Source: CAYGOC01 sp964351495 (lineage in GTDB: Bacteria; Chlamydiota; Chlamydiia; Chlamydiales; SM23-39). Taken from it: a stretch of 64,000 nucleotides of DNA. The stretch spans positions 1-64,000 of the forward strand of contig CAYGOC010000011.1 in assembly GCA_964351495.1 (NCBI GenBank), in the 5' to 3' direction. Shown piece after piece: positions 34,046 to 42,817 of the stretch (position 1 is its first letter; every line of letters starts with the position of its first letter). The notes beneath the pieces were generated by a model, which ran no database searches, was not told where the DNA came from, and worked only from the letters and a program-made list of their open reading frames with translations. Position numbers and translations under genes: made by a program.

Positions 34046-34507
34046 ATGCAAGAAGAACAAAAAGAACAAGTTTTTGTAATTAAAGAAGAAGCTCCTTTAA
34101 AGGATGCTAGAAAGGCTGTTTCGATTACAGAAGCAGCTAGATTAAACAATGTAACTAGACAAGCTATTTATGTAGCCATCAAGCAGAAAAAACTAAAAGC
34201 GACTAAAGATGATACAAGATGGACTATTCGACTAGAAGATTTAGAAGAGTATAGAAAAAATAAATACAACCGGTCTAAGTCTTTATTTGACGGAGAACTC
34301 CTTTTTAACAATAAGGAAGGGTTCTATTCTATCAATCAAACTGCAAAGATGTTAGATGTTCCCGCTCAAAAGATCTACTACGCAACCAGAGTAGGTCAAT
34401 TAAAAGCACAAAGAAAGGGAGCCGCTTGGGTTATCCATGAGTCTGATATTGAACATTACAAGCAATCTTATTTAGCAAAAAGAACAGAAGAGTCTATCGT
34501 AGGATAG
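34046..34507 (+). CDS. euo: Euo developmental transcription repressor
   Basis: A 153-residue DNA-binding protein unique to chlamydiae, known there as an early repressor of late genes. Two MerR/excisionase-like helix-turn-helix units are visible: 'SITEAARLNNVTRQAIYVAI' (about 29-48) with wing 'DDTRWTIRLEDLEEY', and 'SINQTAKMLDVPAQKIYYAT' (about 96-115) with wing 'KGAAWVIHESDIEHY'. The gltX-euo-recJ arrangement agrees with Chlamydia. AGAGGAAAA lies upstream of ATG 34046, and a strong terminator follows. It is monocistronic, with a long AT-rich leader. Confidence 0.93.
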   Translation: MQEEQKEQVFVIKEEAPLKDARKAVSITEAARLNNVTRQAIYVAIKQKKLKATKDDTRWTIRLEDLEEYRKNKYNRSKSLFDGELLFNNKEGFYSINQTAKMLDVPAQKIYYATRVGQLKAQRKGAAWVIHESDIEHYKQSYLAKRTEESIVG

Positions 34508-34533
34508 TTTTTCTCTTCCCAAAAAGATAAAAG

Positions 34534-34566
34534 CCCTGAAAAAGAATTCTTTTTCGGGGTTTTTTT
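34534..34566 (+). terminator. Rho-independent terminator of euo
   Basis: CCCTGAAAAAG / CTTTTTCGGGG stem (34534-34559, one G-T pair) with a four-base AATT loop, followed by seven T residues. It lies between convergent euo and recJ. Confidence 0.88.
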
Positions 34567-34575
34567 ATGCCATTT

Positions 34576-36309
34576 TTAATCGGGAAGAACCTGAAAGTCT
34601 TTTACTTGAATCTGGATGCTCTGCTTATTCATAAAAGCATTTACGTAAGGGGTAAAGGCAATCTGTAGGGCCAAGTGTTTTTTTCTAAGGAGGGGCTTTT
34701 TATAGGCTAGATTAAACCCTATCGCTTCCAGGTTTCTCTCTTTTTGTTCCAAAAACATTTTTAGGTGGGATTTGCCGAGTATTTTGGGGGGCCAGCTTTG
34801 CCAGGCCTTTGTGTACAAGATAGGAGGGGGATTTTCATTGCCGAAGGGTTCTAAAAGGGTTAAAGACTCCATAAAATCAAACGTTAAATCAGAGAAGGCT
34901 ATTTCCGCATCTAGATACAGTTTAGCTACTAAATCTTGTTCTTTAAGAGAACTGTTAACCTCTTCTATAAAGCGTTTTTTAAAAAGGGAGAGATTTTCCT
35001 TTTTTATGGTAAGTCCTGCTGCAAAGTCATGCCCTCCAAAGTTCATTAAAAGAGAGGCGTTTTTTTTCAAGACGGGAAGGAGAGGATATTCTGCAATAGT
35101 TCTAGCAGATCCTTTTCCTATTCCGTTTTCAAAAGCGATGATAATAGTGGGTCTGTTGTATTGTTTGGCAATTCTGGAAGCTAAAATAGGAATGACTCCG
35201 GGGTGCCAATTTTCTGAGTATAAAAGGAGCGCCTTTTCTTTAAGTAGGTGGGGTTTCTTTTTTAAAAATAACTCAATATCTTCCGTAACTGTCCTTTCAA
35301 TTTTTTGTCTTTGTAGATTATAGGCGTCCAGCTCTGCGCAGAGTTTCAAGGCTTTTTTTTCCTCTTTGCAAAGTAAAAGAGAAACTCCCTTGTTGGGGTC
35401 TGCGATTCTTCCCAAACTATTCAAACGGGGGGCAATTTTAGAGGCGACTTCATTTGTAGAAATAGAAGAGGTGTCTATGTCACAGGAATTCATCAATTTT
35501 TTTAACCCAATTCTTTTAGTAGTCTGCAGTGTTTTTAGTCCGTAGCGGACTAAAATTCTATTTTCATCGGTTAAAGCCCCCATGTCCGCAATCGTTCCTA
35601 AAGCTACTAAATCCAAGAAGTCTTTTAAATCGATAGAGCTAGGAGAGAGCTCTCCTTTTTGTATAAGATAATTGGTGATGCCGTGAGCGAGTTTAAAAGC
35701 TACTCCTACTCCCGTAAGCTCTCTATTGGGGTAATTACTTTCTAAAAGCTTAGGGTTTAAGGTGGCTAAACAGTTAGGAATTTTTGCTACAGGTTCATGA
35801 TGATCCGTTACAATAACATCAAGACCCATAGAGGTTGCTTTTTCAATTTCTCTATGAGCGGTGATTCCACAATCTACTGTGATTAAGAGTTTGCAGTGAT
35901 TTTTTTTAGCAAAAAATAGAGCATCATCGAGCATGGTTGTTTTGATATCTGCCCTATTAGAAAGATAAGAAAAGACTTTTCCTTGTAAGAGAGTTAAAAA
36001 TTCAGTCAAAAGAGCAGAACCGCTCATTCCATCTACGTCATTATCTCCGTAGACTAAAATGGGTTCTTTTTGGGAAATGGCCTTTAAAATACGAGCTACC
36101 GCTTTAGGCATATCTAAAAATAGATTGGGATCATATAAAGAAGGGAGCTGCCCATATAGAAATTGATGGATCTCCCCTAAGTTAGTAAACCCTCTAGAAA
36201 TCAAGATTTGGGCCGCTACAGGATGGATATTGAATTCTTGGACAATCTTATTTTTCCAGACCAAATCTGTTTTTGGATGAATCCAAAGAGGTTTTTCTGT
36301 TTTTAACAT
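34576..36309 (-). CDS. recJ: Single-strand-specific exonuclease RecJ
   Basis: A 5'-3' single-strand DNA exonuclease used in recombination and mismatch repair. DHH-family motifs are seen in order: 'LVYGDNDVDGMSGSALL', 'LITVDCGITAHREI', 'VIVTDHHEP', and the DHHA1 motif 'NFGGHDFAAGL'. An OB-fold forms the C-terminus. The frame extends to a TTG at 36399, but the first 30 residues there are unlike the family and contain no Shine-Dalgarno. ATG 36309 ('MLKTEKPLWIHP') gives 577 residues, close to family size. Downstream of secDF on the same strand. Confidence 0.92.
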   Translation of the reverse strand: MLKTEKPLWIHPKTDLVWKNKIVQEFNIHPVAAQILISRGFTNLGEIHQFLYGQLPSLYDPNLFLDMPKAVARILKAISQKEPILVYGDNDVDGMSGSALLTEFLTLLQGKVFSYLSNRADIKTTMLDDALFFAKKNHCKLLITVDCGITAHREIEKATSMGLDVIVTDHHEPVAKIPNCLATLNPKLLESNYPNRELTGVGVAFKLAHGITNYLIQKGELSPSSIDLKDFLDLVALGTIADMGALTDENRILVRYGLKTLQTTKRIGLKKLMNSCDIDTSSISTNEVASKIAPRLNSLGRIADPNKGVSLLLCKEEKKALKLCAELDAYNLQRQKIERTVTEDIELFLKKKPHLLKEKALLLYSENWHPGVIPILASRIAKQYNRPTIIIAFENGIGKGSARTIAEYPLLPVLKKNASLLMNFGGHDFAAGLTIKKENLSLFKKRFIEEVNSSLKEQDLVAKLYLDAEIAFSDLTFDFMESLTLLEPFGNENPPPILYTKAWQSWPPKILGKSHLKMFLEQKERNLEAIGFNLAYKKPLLRKKHLALQIAFTPYVNAFMNKQSIQIQVKDFQVLPD

Positions 36310-36440
36310 GAAAGTTCTTGGGTAAAGCGTAGGGCTTTTTTCCAATAAGAAAGCAGAAAAAGGGAAAAGCCCTGCAAAGGCAAAACATAACACAATCAAA
36401 AAGTTTACGCAAGAAAAGCAATTAAAGAATTTGATTAAAA

Positions 36441-39400
36441 TTATTTTTTAATTGCAAGTTGCTTCTTTTTTTGTGTGAAAATTTGCAGTAGTAAAGGGGC
36501 TATGAATAAAGAAGATAGAGTCCCCAAGATCACCCCTAAAGCCATAACCAAAGAAAAGCCGAATAAAGAGGGTCCAGCAAAACAGATAAGCGCAAGTAAA
36601 ACTAAAAAAGTAGTAAAGGAGGTAAGAATGGTTCTGCTCAAGGTAGTGTTAATGGCTTTATTGATAATTTGAGTAAACGAAAGGTTTTTATACAGGATTT
36701 GATCTTCTCTAATTCTGTCAAAGATGATGATGGTATCATTGATAGAATAGCCAATGATAGTCATCAAGGCGGCTACCGTATGTAAGTCAAAAAACACGGG
36801 AAGTCCTAGAAAGCTCAAAAGAAAGACAAAAGCTAGCGTAATTAAAAGATCGTGAAAGGTACATAAAAGAGCCGCTATAGCGAAAGTAAATTCAAAACGA
36901 AACGCAATGTAGAGCATCATACAAACTAAAGCTAGAGAAAGACCAATAAGAGCTTGCTTTTTCATAGAGTCAGACATTTGTCCGCTCATAGAAGACCAAT
37001 TCTTAGCCAAAGAAGAGAGGTCTTTCATAGAAATAGATACATTTTGTTTGGCAAGCGTATTTACTACCCAGTCAATACGTGGATTTTTCGTTACAGAAAA
37101 AGGATCTTCTAAAGGCATATTGAAAAAGGGCTTATTTTCCTCTTCCATATTAGATCCGAACTTTACCTTTATGTGGTTAGAAGGATTTAGTTCTCTTACC
37201 TGTACTTCCTTAGGAGAAAGGCCTGCTTCATAAAAGGCTTTTTCTATCTTAGTTCTATAGGAAGAATCGGAAGAGGGTTCTAATTCTAGTTGAAGAGAAT
37301 ACCCTCCTGTAAAGTCCATTCCAAATAAAGTGCTTCTTTTTTGGCCTAAAACAAAAGCGCCTAGCCCAATTATTACAATAGAGGCTCCCAAGATATAGGG
37401 GGCTTTTTGTAAAAAATTTATTTTAGGAGTCCCAATCCAGTTTTTCATGTTCAACGAAGTCCTCTCTTTCTTTTGACTCCAATATTCAAAAAAAGAGCGA
37501 GTTACGAAAAGAGCGGTAAATAAAGACGAGATGATCCCTAAGGTTAAAGTAACCGCAAAGCCTTTAATAGGACCTGAATCAAAGCTTAAAAGGATAAAAG
37601 CAGCTAAGATGGTAGTTAGATTTGAATCTAAAATGGCAGAAAACGCTTTTTTATATCCGGTATAGATGGCTTGATACACGGTCTTACCAAGGATCATCTC
37701 TTCTTTCATCCGTTCAAAGACTAAAACGTTGGCGTCGACGGCCATTCCAACCGTTAAAATAACTCCTGCTAAGCTAGCTAAGGTTAAAGTAACTTGTAAG
37801 TACTGAAAAGCCGCTGCCATGATCAGAAGGTTAAAAAGAACTGCAAGGCAAGCGATCCATCCGCAAAAGCGGTAGTAAGTAGTCATAGCAACTAAAACGA
37901 AAACAAGTCCTAGAAAAGTAGCCAAAAGACCCATCGATTTTTCTTTAGCACCAAGCTCAGGGCTAATATTTTTTTCCGAAAGAATCTCAGGAAAATAAGT
38001 AAGAGATCCGGCTTTTAGATCTGCCATGAGCTTTTGTACTTCCCTTTGGGTAAAAGATCCGCTAATCATAGCACTATCTTTTAAAGGTTGGTTTAAGGTA
38101 GGGGCGCATACGATAGTGTCGTTTAAAATAACGGCCATTCTCCAACCCCTTCCTTGTAAAAAGTCATTTTCAGAGCGATAAAGGCTTTCTTTAGAAAAAG
38201 GGAGAGTCCAATTATAAAACGTTTCTCTAGGATTCTCTTCTGTGTTAGTGTTTTGTATTTCAAAGCTTAAAAAATTTCCCTGAGAAGGGTCATAGGAAGC
38301 TTTGATGTTTTGTAAGTCTTTTCCTTCTAAAGCATGGTTATGAAAAACAAAAAGCAAAGGGTGATTTTGTCCTTGCCATCCTTTTTTTCCTTCTTCTCTA
38401 AAAACGGCTATTTTGCAAAGAGTGGTATCCATTCTTTTTGAAGGGACTTCTTCAAAAGGATTGGCGAGTCTGAGCCCCTTTTCATAGAGTATTCTAGCCG
38501 CTTCTGTTCTAGGCGCAGGATTTTCTTTTGAAAAAGAGCCGTAAAGATGTTTGTAGGCAATCTTTTGTAAAGATCCCGGGTCTTTTAGGTTGGAGACTAC
38601 TGCCTCATTCCAAACTTGCTCTAAAAATACATTTACGTAAGGAGCTAAGGAAGGGTTGTGTATAGAAAATTTTTCCTGTACCACATGAAAGTACATAGAA
38701 GAAGCTTGTAAAAGTTGGGAGGCGGGGATACTTTGAGATCCCGGAAAATCTAAAACTAAGTGGTCTCCTTCCCTTTGGATGCTTACTTCAGAAACGCCTA
38801 GCTTATTTACCCTTTGATAGAGTTCGTTCATTCCCTGAAGGAGCTCTTTTTCCCCTGTTACGAGTTTTTTTTCTGAATCTAGCAAGGCCAAAGTAACTGT
38901 TTTTCCCCCTGAAAGGTCAAGACCCCAGTGAAGGACTTTTTCCTCTGCTCCTTGGAAGTATTTTTTTACATTTAAAAGGAGGTTGTTCCAAAAAACAGAT
39001 TTATAGGGCTTGGGAAATCCAAAACGAATTTGAGGATCTGAACTCATTTGTGCTTGATAATAGTCTTCTTTTGCTTTTAATAAAGCCTCTTGCTCCTTTG
39101 TCTCTATTTGGTTTTCTATTCGGATCCTTTCTTCTAAGTTGGAAAGGGGAAGTAAAGCTAAGGTATGATCTCCCAGTATGAAAAAGGGTTCTTTGGTGGC
39201 TTGTAGAAAACCATCATAGAAATTTTCTTTTTCAAACAAAAAATCTTTAACAAAAGGAGAATTTCCTAAAAAAGCTCCTGGATAGCTACGAAAGCCTAAC
39301 TCTTTTAAGCAAGAGTTTAAGGAAGAAAAATCATCAAAAAAGAGGGAGGCGCTATGACTTGATCTTCCTCCTTCATATTTTTCACTGATCCTCTCAATTC

Positions 39401-40832
39401 CTTTAGCTACTAGGTATAGGGAGTTTTTTTTCAAGGAAGGATCTGTTCCTCTGCAAAGAAGAAGGCAAAAGTTCTTATCTAACTCAGGAAGAGCTTCATA
39501 TTCTTTCTCCGATACGATAGGAAAGTTTTCTCTTTTGAGATCAGGGTGAGAGGGGTTCCAGTTTTTTTGTAGATAGGTTTTGACTTGAGAAAGCTCTGAA
39601 AGAGCAAGTTTTTCTAAATCTAATGCTAAAAAACTAGAGGGAGAAGAAGAAAAACCAAGAGGGATTTCAATACGATCTCCTTTTTTTTGCATATTTTCTT
39701 TAGATAAGGAGGAAATTCTGGCGATCTCATCAATTAAAAACTGTTCACATCTGCTTTTTGAAGTAGAATCTGGTTGGTTTTTTTGAAACTCTAAAAAATC
39801 TTTGCTGATGGGAATAAAAAGAATTTCTTTTTCCCAGTCTATTTGAAGAGACTCCAAAAAAGGGTTAGAAGAGGTATTAAGAAGAAGGGTTTGTCCTTGC
39901 TCTTTCTCCTTTAGCCATGTTTTTTCTATTTCTTCCCAAGAAGTAGGAGATGCTTTTGTAAAGAGGCTCTTTTGATTTTTTAATAAAGAAGAAGCCTTTA
40001 TGAATAAAAGCTCCTGATTTTCTAAAAATAGGAGTCTCTCCTTTTCCGCTTCTGATAGGGAAGGCTGTTTTTGAAGAGTCCTTTTTTCTTTTTGTACCGT
40101 TTCTTTTTCTTGTAAGAAACTCTCCTCTAAAAAGGCAATGTCAATAGAGTAAAAAGAGGGAAAACTAGCAAAAAACCGCTTAGCAAGAGAGGGGCTCTCT
40201 TTGAAAAGGGTAGAGGCTTGTACTAAGGTATGAGCCAGTTCTTCTTTGGTTGTTTTTCTTCTAGTAGTTTCTTTAGGGAGATCTCCCGATAAGGCTTTGG
40301 CTATAATAGAGGCTCTTTTTATAAGAAAATTTTTATAGAAGGGAGAGTAAGAAGCATTTTCTCTCTTTGAAAAAAAAGAAAACTCTTGTTTCCAATCTTC
40401 AGAAGAAAGAGGAGAGGTAAAGGCTCTCTGAATAGTTACCTTTTTAGTAGAGTCTGAGCTTTCTTTAAGGGAAAGAGCTTTATATGATTCCTCTATATTA
40501 CGGGCTGCCAAGGGAAAATATTTTTTTAGTTTTTTAGCCTGTTTTTCCTCGGGAAAAACAATGTGTATTAATTGGGATGTGTCCGGGTCATAGCTTATGG
40601 ATAAAGGGGATAGTTTCAAAAGGGAGCAGTAAGATTGAACCCAAGCTAGAGTTTCTTTTTCTTGTTTTTCTATTCGTTTTTCAATATTCGATACAAGTTT
40701 AGGAGCATAAGAGGCTTCTAGTGGTTTTTTCAAAGGTTTTTGATAATACAAAAGGGTGGGAAGTATCTGGTATAGGCTAACAAAGAGTACACCCAGGATT
40801 AGAAAAAGAGCCCCTTTTTTTCTTTTTTGCAT
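36441..40832 (-). CDS. secDF: Fused protein-export membrane protein SecD-SecF
   Basis: A 1463-residue fusion that uses the proton gradient to pull exported proteins through SecYEG. TM1 is at about 8-26. The SecD P1 head begins near residue 637 ('HWGLDLSGGKTVTL'). The SecD membrane domain follows with 'GMAVDANVLVFERMKEE', then SecF with 'FGMDFTGGYSLQLEL' and 'GYSINDTIIIFDRIREDQ'. Between TM1 and P1 lies an extra region of about 600 residues, rich in Lys, Glu and Ser and largely helical, not found in most SecD. Fusion and large size agree with chlamydial SecDF. Followed by recJ. Confidence 0.95.
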   Translation of the reverse strand: MQKRKKGALFLILGVLFVSLYQILPTLLYYQKPLKKPLEASYAPKLVSNIEKRIEKQEKETLAWVQSYCSLLKLSPLSISYDPDTSQLIHIVFPEEKQAKKLKKYFPLAARNIEESYKALSLKESSDSTKKVTIQRAFTSPLSSEDWKQEFSFFSKRENASYSPFYKNFLIKRASIIAKALSGDLPKETTRRKTTKEELAHTLVQASTLFKESPSLAKRFFASFPSFYSIDIAFLEESFLQEKETVQKEKRTLQKQPSLSEAEKERLLFLENQELLFIKASSLLKNQKSLFTKASPTSWEEIEKTWLKEKEQGQTLLLNTSSNPFLESLQIDWEKEILFIPISKDFLEFQKNQPDSTSKSRCEQFLIDEIARISSLSKENMQKKGDRIEIPLGFSSSPSSFLALDLEKLALSELSQVKTYLQKNWNPSHPDLKRENFPIVSEKEYEALPELDKNFCLLLCRGTDPSLKKNSLYLVAKGIERISEKYEGGRSSHSASLFFDDFSSLNSCLKELGFRSYPGAFLGNSPFVKDFLFEKENFYDGFLQATKEPFFILGDHTLALLPLSNLEERIRIENQIETKEQEALLKAKEDYYQAQMSSDPQIRFGFPKPYKSVFWNNLLLNVKKYFQGAEEKVLHWGLDLSGGKTVTLALLDSEKKLVTGEKELLQGMNELYQRVNKLGVSEVSIQREGDHLVLDFPGSQSIPASQLLQASSMYFHVVQEKFSIHNPSLAPYVNVFLEQVWNEAVVSNLKDPGSLQKIAYKHLYGSFSKENPAPRTEAARILYEKGLRLANPFEEVPSKRMDTTLCKIAVFREEGKKGWQGQNHPLLFVFHNHALEGKDLQNIKASYDPSQGNFLSFEIQNTNTEENPRETFYNWTLPFSKESLYRSENDFLQGRGWRMAVILNDTIVCAPTLNQPLKDSAMISGSFTQREVQKLMADLKAGSLTYFPEILSEKNISPELGAKEKSMGLLATFLGLVFVLVAMTTYYRFCGWIACLAVLFNLLIMAAAFQYLQVTLTLASLAGVILTVGMAVDANVLVFERMKEEMILGKTVYQAIYTGYKKAFSAILDSNLTTILAAFILLSFDSGPIKGFAVTLTLGIISSLFTALFVTRSFFEYWSQKKERTSLNMKNWIGTPKINFLQKAPYILGASIVIIGLGAFVLGQKRSTLFGMDFTGGYSLQLELEPSSDSSYRTKIEKAFYEAGLSPKEVQVRELNPSNHIKVKFGSNMEEENKPFFNMPLEDPFSVTKNPRIDWVVNTLAKQNVSISMKDLSSLAKNWSSMSGQMSDSMKKQALIGLSLALVCMMLYIAFRFEFTFAIAALLCTFHDLLITLAFVFLLSFLGLPVFFDLHTVAALMTIIGYSINDTIIIFDRIREDQILYKNLSFTQIINKAINTTLSRTILTSFTTFLVLLALICFAGPSLFGFSLVMALGVILGTLSSLFIAPLLLQIFTQKKKQLAIKK

Positions 40833-41218
40833 AAAAACCCTCTAGAAGAATTAGAATTTAAGAAGAGCCCAAGCGTAGCAAATCCTTTTCTTTTTTACAA
40901 AAGATATGAAGTCTGAGGGAGGAGTTGCAAGCTTCCTTTAAGATTTCGATCTTCTTATAAAGAAAGAGCTTTTCAGTTTAACTTTCCATTGAGCTGCAGT
41001 TCACAGGTTTTTCATCTGAAGTATTAATAAGGAATTCTCCTCCTAAATCTTCTAAGGGATGTGACTCAGATTTTTATTACAAAGAAAGAACAAGTTTTTT
41101 ACAAAACAGAGAAACGTGTTTTCAAGAAAATTTTTTGACTATACGTTTATTTTAGGTTTTTGTTACGATTCTCGGGGTCTACTTGGTTCTTAATATAAAG
41201 TTTATTTTAGGCTAGAAA
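40833..41218 (+). other. Intergenic region between secDF and uppS (386 bp)
   Basis: A divergent promoter region with no convincing ORF on either strand. It holds a near-perfect 14-bp palindrome TGAGCTGCAGTTCA (40990-41003) and a TTGACT at about 41134 without a well-placed -10. AT content rises toward uppS. A small RNA or operator cannot be excluded, but nothing specific is supported. Confidence 0.5.
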
Positions 41219-41977
41219 ATGACTCTTTCCAAGGAAAAAGAGAGCTTCTTTTCCCCTTTTTCTTTTTTCCAAAAACCAGCAAAGGTTCCTAAACACATAG
41301 CTATTGTTATGGACGGAAATAGAAGGTGGGCTTTGATTCGAAATCAACCTATCATTAAGGGGTATGAAAAGGGGCTTCAAACGCTTATAAGGACTGCTGA
41401 AGCAGCGGTTCATATGGGAATAGAGGTTCTTACAGTCTATGCTTTTTCTACGGAGAACTGGAACCGTTCCAAAGAGGAAAAAGAGGCTGTTTTTCAACTT
41501 ATTGAGGATTCTTTGAAAGAGTATAGGCAAAAGCTTACCCTGGGAGGAATTCAAGTAAATACCATAGGAGATCTTTCAAAGCTTCCTTCTTCTTTACAAA
41601 AGGGTCTTTTATCTATTAAAAAAGAGACAAGCAGGGGAAAAAAGTTAAAGCTATTCTTAGCGTTAAATTATGGGGGAAGAGACGAGATTTTGCGTTCTGT
41701 GAAAAAAATTTTACAAGACTACGATCAAAACTTGATTTCTAAAGAAGAGCTTACCGAAAAACGATTTTCTACCTATTTAGACACGGCAAGTATAGAAGAT
41801 CCGGATCTTTTGATCAGAACCAGCGGAGAAAAAAGAGTAAGTAATTTCTTGCTTTGGCAGATTTCTTATTCTGAAATCTACGTAACAGAAACGCTATGGC
41901 CTGATTTTTCTAAGAAAGACTTCGAAGAAGCGGTTTTAGATTATCAGACTAGACAAAGAAGGTTAGGTGCCTTGTGA
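41219..41977 (+). CDS. uppS: Undecaprenyl diphosphate synthase
   Basis: A cis-prenyltransferase making the C55 lipid carrier for peptidoglycan and O-antigen-like glycans. 252 residues with 'HIAIVMDGNRRWA' (catalytic D32), 'TVYAFSTENWNR', 'LALNYGGRDEI' and the C-terminal 'DLLIRTSGEKRVSNFLLWQ' and 'YSEIYVTETLWPDF'. ATG 41219 has only a weak AGG upstream. cdsA overlaps its stop by four bases (GTGA), making a uppS-cdsA-cmk/plsC operon as in Chlamydia. Confidence 0.96.
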   Translation: MTLSKEKESFFSPFSFFQKPAKVPKHIAIVMDGNRRWALIRNQPIIKGYEKGLQTLIRTAEAAVHMGIEVLTVYAFSTENWNRSKEEKEAVFQLIEDSLKEYRQKLTLGGIQVNTIGDLSKLPSSLQKGLLSIKKETSRGKKLKLFLALNYGGRDEILRSVKKILQDYDQNLISKEELTEKRFSTYLDTASIEDPDLLIRTSGEKRVSNFLLWQISYSEIYVTETLWPDFSKKDFEEAVLDYQTRQRRLGAL

Positions 41978-42807
41978 AATTATTTTTTTCTAAAGAATTT
42001 TTGTCCCGAATAATAAGCGCTTTGGTAGCGGCTTCTTTATTTGCTTTTTTGCTTATTTTTTCTAAGACACCTTATTTGATGTTTCTGTTTCCCCTGTGTG
42101 CGGCAGCTATCGGCGCTTTAGCTGTAGGAGAGTATGGGAATCTGGTTAAAGAAAAAGGGGTTCGTCTTTTTCCTTTCGTTATGATGGGTTTTTCTTTTTT
42201 AGAAATTTTTGCTTTCTTTGGAGCTTCCCAAAAATCATTTTTTCTTTTTGTGCCCTTTCTTTTGTTTTTTCTTCATTTGCTCTTTTTGTTTTTTTACCAC
42301 GGAAAAAAAATGGGGCAAGCTATTGTAGAGATAGCGACTTCCTGCTTTCCTTTTCTTTATATTGTGGTTCCAATCGGACTTTCCTTTTTTATCCTTTACA
42401 GTAAATTTTATGAGGGAAGATTTTGGATCTTTTACCTGATAGCAGTTACAAAAGCGGCCGATATAGGGGGCTATTTTGGCGGAAAACTTTTAGGAAAAAA
42501 TAAACTGGCCCCCAAAATTAGCCCCCACAAAACAAAAGAGGGGGCTATTATAGGGTGGGCCTCCTCTTTAGGGACAAGTCTTTTGTTTGCAGTTTTCTCA
42601 GATAAAATTACCCTGGTATGGGCTCTTATACTGGGAAGTTTAATGGGGATTTTGGGTCAGCTGGGTGACTTGTTTGAATCTCTTTTCAAAAGAGATGCTA
42701 ACCAAAAAGATAGCAGCTCTATACCCGGTATGGGGGGAATGTTAGATCTTTTAGACTCTTTGATCTTTAATATTTTTATTGTATTTTTCTTTTTGTGTTG
42801 GAGATAG
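41974..42807 (+). CDS. cdsA: Phosphatidate cytidylyltransferase
   Basis: A membrane enzyme forming CDP-diacylglycerol from phosphatidate and CTP. 277 residues, about eight hydrophobic helices. The C-terminal CDS signature is visible: 'KRDANQKDSSSIPGMGGMLD' with 'LLDSLIFN'. GTG start overlapping the uppS stop. The next gene makes both CMP-kinase activity (supplying the CTP pool) and phosphatidate, so substrate supply for CdsA is encoded alongside. Confidence 0.95.
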   Translation: MKLFFSKEFLSRIISALVAASLFAFLLIFSKTPYLMFLFPLCAAAIGALAVGEYGNLVKEKGVRLFPFVMMGFSFLEIFAFFGASQKSFFLFVPFLLFFLHLLFLFFYHGKKMGQAIVEIATSCFPFLYIVVPIGLSFFILYSKFYEGRFWIFYLIAVTKAADIGGYFGGKLLGKNKLAPKISPHKTKEGAIIGWASSLGTSLLFAVFSDKITLVWALILGSLMGILGQLGDLFESLFKRDANQKDSSSIPGMGGMLDLLDSLIFNIFIVFFFLCWR

Positions 42808-42817
42808 AACTCTTTTT

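Noticed and set aside
34772..35323. A 183-codon frame on the plus strand opposite recJ
   Set aside because: It lies wholly antisense to well-conserved RecJ motifs and has no family resemblance; it is a shadow of recJ codon bias.
36310..36399. N-terminal extension of RecJ from TTG 36399
   Set aside because: The added 30 hydrophobic residues do not match RecJ, there is no Shine-Dalgarno, and the shorter form has the normal family length.
41134..41165. TTGACT as a -35 box for uppS
   Set aside because: No -10-like hexamer lies 16-19 bases downstream; the nearest candidate (TACGAT) is 23 bases away.
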